Assembly (NCBI GenBank): GCA_964007475.1
Contig: OZ023273.1
Coordinates: 102,546,485 to 102,610,484 of the forward strand
DNA: 64,000 nt
Source of the DNA: Hybos culiciformis
Taxonomy: Eukaryota; Arthropoda; Insecta; Diptera; Hybotidae
Direction of reading: 5' to 3'
Below are positions 57,078 to 64,000 of the stretch, piece after piece. The position numbers and the translations under genes were made by a program. How positions within the stretch are numbered: the stretch's first letter is position 1; each line of letters starts with the position of its first letter. The notes below the pieces were generated by a model. That model saw only the letters and a program-made list of their open reading frames with translations, had not been told where the DNA came from and ran no database searches.

Positions 57078-58444
57078 CACTCTAGAAAATAGAACTATTT
57101 GGTCGTAATTTTACAACGATAATAATGGTAATTTTTGATGTAAAATTACGTCCATTATTTAAAATTCAACCGATAAAGGCGTAAAAAAAATAATATACAC
57201 AAAAAAAAGTAAATTTTAGCAAATTGTGTTATTTTTACATTAAAAATAAAGGTGTATTTACACATTTTTGCTTAAACATTTAAGCCATAGAGCGTAAAAA
57301 TAAACAAACTACACTCTCCTGCTTAAATGTTTAAAACATATATTGTAAGATTACAGTTTATGGTGTAAATTTACTTTCTATGGGTCATAATATCAAGCCA
57401 CGTAGTGTAAATTTATGGTGTACACACAATATAAATCTATTTATTGTGTACCACACAATGTAAATTTACCTTCTGTAGTGTAAATTTACAATCTACGACT
57501 TAATTTTCCCCTCTATGTCTTAAATTAATAAACCACAGAGTGTAAATTTACATCGTAGAGTGTACAAGGAGCTTGTATTTTTAAACGTTGCAGTGTAAAT
57601 ATACCTTCTGCGGTGTAAATTTACACTAACGGTTAAAATTTTTAAATATTTGAATGTAAATTTAAACCACACAGAGTAAATTTACACTGTGTGATTTAAA
57701 TTTTTAAATCATGGACAGTAATTTTACATCGCATGGTGTAAATTTATTTTGGTGTACAGAATTTATACAGAGAATTTATATAACGATGTAAGGTTTTAAA
57801 ACTTTTTTTGTATTTTTGTTTATATAATAACGATGTAAGGTTTTTACTTGTTAACAGGTATACAGAATTTCTATTTTCTATTTTACTCATATCTAAAATT
57901 TGAATACCGTAGCTGAGTGGTCAAGATGTTGGATTGCAATTCTAAATAGCGAGGTTCGAACCCCGAAGATGGCATAAGAAAAATTAAATAAGAAGAAATT
58001 AAAATACAAAAAAATATTAATAATAAAATAAATATTAATAAAAAAAAATAAATTAAATAAATTAAATAAAATAAAAAAATTCAAAAAAAATAATAAAAAA
58101 AAGTTCAAAAAAAATATTAGAAAAAAAAATTATTAAATTTTTTCTTTTTTCTAATAAAAATATTTACGACTTTTTGGTGTAAATTTAAATCTTTGGATTA
58201 AATTTACAACTTTTTGGCGTAATTTTTAGTTTAATATTACGACTTTATGTTTAAATTTATTCTGTTGGAAGTAATTTCGCAACATTTTGGCGTAAAATTT
58301 GGTGTAAAATTACTTTTTTATGGAGTAATGTAGTTTACACCAAAATATGTAATTATTTTCTAATGTAAATTTACGTTGATTATCGAAGGTAATAAATTGC
58401 CATCGATAATCGACGTAAGTTTACATCTAAAACTTTCTAGAGTG
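57078..58444 (+). mobile_element. CACTCTAGAAA-family transposon, copy C
   Basis: The cleanest copy, 1367 bp, with CACTCTAGAAA and TTTCTAGAGTG ends. TA follows on the right (58445-58446); the left flank reads TG. Order from left: a TGGTCGTAATTTTAC end region, the degenerate array (57240-57740), two ACGATGTAAGGTTTT repeats (57783-57845), the tRNA-like module, an A-rich stretch and the AAACTTTCTAGAGTG end. No transposase. It serves as the empty-site reference for the insertions in copy B. Confidence 0.82.
57905..57976 (+). other. tRNA-derived sequence in copy C
   Basis: TAGCTGAGTGGTCAAGA (A box region), an anticodon-like arm TTGGA-TTGCAAT-TCTAA with GCA in the anticodon position, and GAGGTTCGAACCCC (B box). 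The acceptor ends TACCGT and ATGGCATA pair partly. The T stem is mismatched, so a mature tRNA is unlikely, though internal promoter boxes are still recognisable. Confidence 0.6.
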
Positions 58445-58446
58445 TA

Positions 58447-59820
58447 TGTGTGTGCATAAATATTTATTTTTAAATATGTTTTAATAACTTTTTTCTATAA
58501 AGGTCGCATCTGGAATAACCATAACAACTCTTCAATTTTCCACAATGCGTCTTTAATTTTAAACAGAATTTTGACATAAATTTTCATCAATAAAAACGTT
58601 TTTGAATATAAAGGAATGTTTTGATTAATTCGAATTAAATTTATTTTCTTTTGCTAAAACAATGCTTTGAAGTTTAAAGAAGAAAATATTGAACATATGA
58701 ATTTACATACTTAAGCTGTGATTTCAGTTAATGTTCAGGGGTTTTTAAAAATAATAGTAAAATATTATTATTATTATATTCAATTTTTAATATTTTTTCA
58801 TTAAAATACCTTTCATTTGTTTGCCTTGTCTGGTTAGATGCAAATACGAACGTTAAGAATTTTATTTATTATTATATATAATCTATTATTAAATTAGTGT
58901 GATAGTTAACTATTTTGTTGTTTACATCTTAAACAGTAACACAAAAAACTCTGGAACATGTAAAATCAAAATCATAATTTCAAAAAAAAAAATAAACTCA
59001 AAGAGAATGAACAAAATGATAAAAACAATATTCAAACTATTATGTTTTTATAAGATAAAAAAAATGTAGAAAATATGGTTTAAGTAATTTTTCTTTAAAA
59101 AAGAAACGAATGACAAAAAACAACTTATTTTCGTAAAATTTATGTTATAAAATTCTTTTGAATCGAAAGAAAACTATGAGGATTAGAATTTTAGTTGAAA
59201 GTAGCTCACAAAATATCAAGAGTATTATCCTAAGTTTAAAACGTTTTCACTATTTACGTTTTACGATTTTGTTTTTCAATTCAGGAAAACTAAATTTTCC
59301 TCCACAGCCCTATTTGTTCGAATATTTTTAATAGTTTATTTAGGGTGTTCTAATGTATTAATAAATTATAGCGTAGAATACATGAAAATTACTATTTTCC
59401 ATTACAAAAACATTATAATGTGAATCTGGGCGAAATGGTACCAACAATTTACAATGTTTGAACTTATGGCATGCATCATTTTTCGTTTATCTTTTAATGT
59501 TAAACTTCATCAATGTTATTATTAGATATATTAACAATAAATATTGAGACTTTATATTGATTTTTGAAAGCATTTTCTTATAAATTGAAATATTTCGATA
59601 GTTTTGCTATGAATCTGCTCTATTCTATCCGTATCATATTAATTATACTTTTTATTACTAGAAAAAAAACATTAAATTTTTAATTCTCATTTCTATTCTC
59701 TAGGTACTTCATTCCAATTTATAACTAAAGTATATTTTTATCACATTATTACGTGGTTTCTCGATTGGCAATACTTTGTTCGCTAAAAATAAAATTTACA
59801 TACTGAAGAATATTACCAGA
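58447..59820. other. AT-rich gene-free region
   Basis: No feature is supported. Confidence 0.5.
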
Positions 59821-60167
59821 TAAAGGCCGGTATTCAACTGGAGATAAAATCAAATTTTTCATATAAAATTTTATCTGAGATAAATTTTATCTGAGTGAAT
59901 TTAATTTATCGGTACCCAACTGAAGATAAATGGAAATTTATCTGAGTAAAAATTGTATGAAAATATTTTCACTCAAATAAATTTTATTTCAAAAATTTAT
60001 CTTGCAAAGAATGTTTTGAACATTTTTTTCAAGATAAATTTTGACATTAGGTCGTGTAAAAAGAATTTGACGTTTGTTGTTTGTTGTTTAAAGTTTGTTT
60101 TTCATCAAAAATTAGAAAACTAAAATAATTTCTATAATATTTACCAATAAAAAATTAATTAAATAAA

Positions 60168-60276
60168 ATGGATGAAAGTTGGGAGGTAAGTAAATTAAAA
60201 ATAAAATTGTTTAGATAGTTTTTATCAAAATATATTTTTTTAGGCGGATTTTTTGGAAGATACAATTTTTTTATAA
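60168..60276 (+). pseudogene. Fossil two-exon start of a Harbinger ORF (weak)
   Basis: ATG at 60168 opens MDESWE and meets GTAAGT at 60186. An acceptor TTTTTTAG ends at 60243, after which ADFLEDTIFL is read to a stop. The intron is about 58 bp, a normal size for insects. The rest of the coding region is missing, so this is probably what remains after internal deletion. The inference rests on splice motifs and position only. Confidence 0.3.
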
Positions 60277-60513
60277 ACAACCATTTTTAAATTTAGTAAT
60301 TATGATTTTATTTATTATTATGCTTTTTTTAAATAATTATTGTTGTTTTTAAAATCATATGTCAAGTGTCAAGTACATAAGTCAGACAGTCATGTGTAAA
60401 TTTTTATCTCACTCAATAATGTTCCTTTTCAAGATAAAATTTATCTTGTACTTTATCTTCATTTCTTCATAAAACATTTCTTCGTAGACCATTTCTTCGT
60501 AAAACATTTCTTC

Positions 60514-60989
60514 GTAAATATTTCTCTATAAAAAAAAAATAAAAAACTGAGTAATGGGAAGGAAAGGCTTAAAAACAAAAATATTGTCCAAAAGTATGAT
60601 CAGCTTGAAAGGAAACAATATCTTACATCTATTGCTGATAATATTACAATTTAAAAAATTGTACTACTGTAAAAAAAAAATAACGTGTAAAAAAAAAATA
60701 GGTTTCTAAAAAACCAAAAAGTAAAGAAGAATTAAAAACAAAAATATAAAAAATATTAAAAAAAAATATATAAAAAAAAATATAAAAAATATTTAAAAAA
60801 AATATATAAAAAAAAAATATAAAAAATATTAAAAATAAAATATGAAAAACAAATATAAAAAAAAAAATATAAAAAAAAAATAAAAAAATAAATAAAAAAA
60901 TATATGAAAAAATATCAAAAAAAAAAAAATTAAAAAAAATACATCCACGTCGTTAGCTCTGGGTAACGCTAAAAGTGAAAAGTGTGTTA
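60514..60989 (+). repeat. Direct repeat, copy 1 (476 bp)
   Basis: Nearly identical to 62046-62521: TAAATATTTCT, ACTGAGTAATGGGAAGG, a (TATAAAAAA)n-rich stretch, then CCACGTCGTTAGCTCTGGGTAACG and GTGTGTTAT. Copy 1 lies inside the Harbinger-like element. After GTGTGTTAT it continues into minisatellite, whereas copy 2 continues into a LINE. Confidence 0.8.
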
Positions 60990-61080
60990 TGTTTTATAAA
61001 ACATTTCTTCGTAAAACATTTGTTCGTAAAACTTTTGTTCGTAAAACTTTTCTTCGTAAGCTGTTGAATACCCGCCTTAA

Positions 61081-61670
61081 GGATGTACTATTATACGTCT
61101 ATGACACAAAAAAAATTAGGAAACATTTTTTTGTTAAGATTTCATCTTTGATATGTCTCACAAAAAGAAAAATTACGAGGATACATATTTCTTTCTTATC
61201 TAAAACTTTTACTATAAATAAATCCTTTATTTTCTTTTATTTATTTAAAATTATGAATAACATATTATAAAACACAGTACAGAAGAAAAATATGTTTCAC
61301 AGAAAAATTAAAGACTTGTCTTAAGCAGGTGCATATAATTTTCTTTGTAAAATTTTCCTTTTATTTATAATTTTTGCTTAGAACTTGTAGGGAAAATTTG
61401 TCCTTAGTGAAATTTTTTTTTAATTGCCCAAAATTAATTTAAATTTTTTTTACAATAGGGTAATACAGATAGTAAAAAAATACTTTTTTATAATAATAAA
61501 ATTTTAAGTAATAACGAATTTGTTTTAGTTTGACTAAAACAGTAATAACTATTATTGTTTTAATGTCAGCATATAATATTTAAAACCAAAATTCTGCTTT
61601 TAAGATAATAGCTAAATCCTGTTGGATAATATCTAATATATAATATTAGTACCACATACATAAAATGGTA
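61081..61670. other. AT-rich spacer
   Basis: No feature is supported between the Harbinger-like element and the minisatellite. Confidence 0.5.
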
Positions 61671-61675
61671 GACCT

Positions 61676-62053
61676 TCATTTGTTCGTAATTTTTTCTTCG
61701 TAAAACATTTGTTCGTAAACATTTCTTCGTAAAACATTTCTTCGTAAAAACATTTGTTCGTAAAACATTTGTTCGTAAAAACATTTGTTCGCAAAAACAT
61801 TTGTTCGTAAACATTTGTTCGTAAAACATTTGTTCGTAAAACATTTGTTCGTAAAACATTTGTTCGTAAAACATTTCTTCGTAAAACATTTGTTCGTAAA
61901 ACATTTGTTCGTAAAAACATTTGTTCGTAAAAACATTTGTTCGTAAACATTTGTTCGTAAAACATTTGTTCGTAAAACATTTGTTCGTAAAACATTTCTT
62001 CATAAAACATTTCTTCGTAGAACATTTCTTCGTAAAACATTTCTTCGTAAATA
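61676..62053. repeat. Minisatellite (ACATTTGTTCGTAAA)n
   Basis: About 25 tandem units of 13-16 bp, ACATTTGTTCGTAAA and ACATTTCTTCGTAAA variants. Shorter blocks of the same unit occur at about 60469-60520 and 60990-61060. Because the unit lacks stops in all three minus frames, long Cys/Phe/Lys/Asn-rich open frames appear there (for example 61566-62111). These are repeat artefacts. Confidence 0.88.
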
Positions 62054-62521
62054 TTTCTTTATAAAAAAAAAATAAAAAACTGAGTAATGGGAAGGAAAGG
62101 CTTAAAAACAAAAATATTGTCCAAAAGTATGATCAGCTTGAAAGGAAACAATATCTTACATCTATTGCTGATAATATTACAATTTAAAAAATTGTACTAC
62201 TGTAAAAAAAAAATAACGTGTAAAAGAAAAATAGGTTTCTAAAAAACCAAAAAGTAAAGAAGAATTAAAAACAAAAATATAAAAAATATTAAAAAAAAAT
62301 ATATAAAAAAAAATATAAAAAATATTTAAAAAAAAAATATAAAAAAAAAATATAAAAAATATTAAAAATACAATATGAAAAACAAATATAAAAAAAAAAA
62401 TATAAAAAAAAAAAAAAAAAAAAATAAAAACATATATGAAAAAAAATCAAAAAAAAAAAAAATTAAAAAAAATACATCCACGTCGTTAGCTCTGGGTAAC
62501 GCTAAAAGTGAAAAGTGTGTT
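62046..62521 (+). repeat. Direct repeat, copy 2 (476 bp)
   Basis: Second copy of 60514-60989, preceded by the large minisatellite block. It ends at GTGTGTTAT, where LINE coding sequence begins. The arrangement looks like a second, partial Harbinger-like element into which a 5'-truncated LINE inserted. Confidence 0.8.
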
Positions 62522-64000
62522 ATTGCTACAATTTTAGCAAAGCTGACTTCGTAGGTTTAAATCAATTCTTTCTTTCTTACGACTTCTCTACATTGTTTGA
62601 AAATGTAGACATCGACCTTACTATAAGTAGTTTTTACAGCATTGTTTATGAAGCTTTTAAACAATTTATCCCAATTACCATTGACAAAAAATCGGATTCT
62701 AGTCCTATCTGGCTCAATTCTCACTTAAAAGCTCTCAGAAATAAAAAAAAATAAGGCTTGGCGAACTTACTTGAAATCTAGAAGTAGATGCGATCATTTA
62801 GCCTTTGTAAGTTTATTCGAAGAATTTAAGACCCTTTCTGAGCAAAAATATAACGACTATTTATATGAAACGTCAAATAAAATTAAAACTGACCCTAAAT
62901 ATTTTTGGAAATTTGTAAATAGTAAAAGAAAATGCGACAAATTCCCAACATTTCTTGAATTCAACGGACGTAAGAGTAATGAATCCAAAATCATTTCGGA
63001 ATTTTTCAAGGCTCATTTTTCAGCTCCATATAGTAACCCAGCCTTCCTCATTTCTGATGAAAATTTTTCCCATATTAAAGATCCCGTTGTCCCTTTGCCC
63101 TTAAATATATATTTCGACATTGATGAAGTGAAACTACAGTTGGAAAAACTTCGCAATAACTTCACCCCGGGCCCAGATGGCGTACCTGAAGCAATTTTAA
63201 AAAATTGCGCTGAATCTCTGGCCTCACCCCTATCCTCTCTTTTCAATTTTTCCCTTTCGTCTTGTACTTTCCCTTCTTTTTGGAAAAAAGCCTTTATTAA
63301 GCCTATTCACAAGAAAGGTTCCAAACAAGATGTTGAAAACTACCGTCCCATTGCTAACCTTTCTGCTATACCTAAACTCTTTGAACTTTTGATTTACAAC
63401 TCAATTTATGACCCTTGTAAAAACATTCTCATTCCCAATCAGCATGGTTTTATGAAAAAGAAATCAACCATCACTAATCTTCTTGAAACAACTTCTATTC
63501 TTGTCGAATCTATTGAATCGGGATTTCAAACTGATGTCATTTACACCGACCTCAGCAAAGCTTTTGACCTTCTACCTCATAATGTAATTCTGTTCAAGTT
63601 AAATAAGTTGAAATTCCCTACTTACTTCGTTAATTGGGTTGGCTCTTATCTCAAGGATCGCACTTATAATGTAATTTTTCGATCTTCTATATCTTCAGCT
63701 TATGAAGCCAATTCAGGAGTTCCTCAAGGTAGTCATCTCGGTCCCCTTCTATTTATTATTTCCATAAATGACGTCATTTCAATAATACGAAATAGTGAGC
63801 TTCAAATCTACGCGGACGATATGAAAATTTTTAAAAAAATCACATCAGTTGAAGATGCAATCCTCCTCCAAGGAGATTTAGATCGCTTCTATACTTGGTG
63901 CCAATCTAATAACCTGTCTCTCAACATCAGTAAGTGTGCGTTCATGTCTTACACTCGTAAGCAAAGCCCCATCATATTCCCGTATTCTTTCAATAATAAC
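62515..64000 (+). pseudogene. Jockey-type LINE ORF2 (linker and reverse transcriptase), 5' truncated, open at window end
   Basis: A second LINE, unlike the minus-strand one. The first frame (62515-62754) gives YNFSKADF... and the usual Trp-rich end PIWLNSHLKALRNKKK. It stops in a run of nine A at 62743-62751. The next frame begins KAWRTYLKSRSR at about 62753 and is open to the last base, more than 410 codons. RT motifs in order: FTPGPDGVPE, YRPIANLSAIPKL, motif A TDLSKAFDLLPH, SGVPQGSHLGPLLF, and catalytic YADD near 63810. The A-run indel could be one mutation or a sequence error; otherwise the RT looks intact. No endonuclease or ORF1 lies upstream, so the copy is 5' truncated at about 62522. 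The C terminus lies outside the window. Confidence 0.9.

Larger units (their letters stand above)
59824..61077 (+). mobile_element. PIF-Harbinger-like non-autonomous transposon
   Basis: The left end AGGCCGGTATTCAAC and the inverted right end AGGCGGGTATTCAAC are flanked by TAA on both sides (59821-59823 and 61078-61080). A 3-bp TAA/TTA duplication is characteristic of PIF-Harbinger. Repeated GATAAATTTTATC blocks follow the left end. A fossil coding start with a splice donor lies at 60168, and minisatellite units ACATTTCTTCGTAAA lie near the right end. The middle is A-rich and has a second copy at 62046-62521. Confidence 0.7.

Noticed and set aside
57905..57976. A functional tRNA gene with GCA anticodon
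   Set aside because: Anticodon arm and A/B boxes look good, but the T stem has several mismatches and the acceptor is incomplete. All copies lie in transposons, so I call it tRNA-derived.
61566..62111. Long Cys/Phe/Lys/Asn-rich open frames on the minus strand in three registers
   Set aside because: They follow from a tandem unit without stop codons. All three frames are open over the same array and none has a domain or flanking gene structure.

Overview
This is a very AT-rich (roughly three-quarters A+T by eye), repeat-dominated stretch of a eukaryotic nuclear genome, almost certainly an insect and probably a fly-like dipteran. The reasons are two 412/mdg1-like Ty3/gypsy retrotransposons primed by tRNA-Arg, Jockey/CR1-type LINEs, hAT, Tc1/mariner, PIF-Harbinger and Helitron relics, and long gene-free A/T tracts. 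No complete host gene is visible. The only host-gene signal is a promoter-like block and a short candidate first coding exon, now split by element 2 (40081-40155 and 51695-51882).

Layout. 1-5640: AT-rich DNA with two inverted-repeat elements (3721-3974, 4060-4534). 5641-20092: a minus-strand LINE (ORF1 with PHD-like finger and zinc knuckles; ORF2 with endonuclease and reverse transcriptase), split inside its RT by a young, complete Ty3/gypsy element 1 (6673-17061, TSD GTAC). 22285-30071: a dense pile of DNA transposons. Two copies (A, B) of a TA-inserting family with CACTCTAGAAA ends lie tail to tail; B carries nested insertions up to three levels deep. 30074-40080: mostly featureless AT-rich DNA with palindromic MITEs and a Tc1/mariner relic. 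40156-51694: Ty3/gypsy element 2, older, with a frameshifted pol and a DNA transposon inside its 5' LTR. 52380-53403: Helitron-like end with a tandem array. 53917-54604: hAT-type element. 57078-58444: third copy (C) of the CACTCTAGAAA family. 59824-61077: Harbinger-like element with a fossil exon. 61676-62053: minisatellite. 62515-64000: plus-strand Jockey-type RT running off the window.

How the parts work. Elements 1 and 2 share one plan: LTR, tRNA-Arg primer site, unusually long A-rich leader with small ORFs, Gag with an Asn/Arg-rich tail, then Pol (protease, RT, RNase H, integrase) in the -1 frame. Both carry the same apparent frameshift cassette: GGGAAAC, a 6-nt spacer, then a GGTCCC stem. 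Both leaders encode a conserved 75-residue protein with a myristoylation-type N terminus and one membrane segment. Element 1 also encodes a Gag-like mini-ORF and a basic ORF upstream of gag. The LINE joins ORF1 to ORF2 in one frame across a single UAG in the context UAG-CAA-UUA, the tobamovirus-type readthrough signal, and ORF2 has no upstream AUG. These translational and accessory features are the most interesting content of the window.
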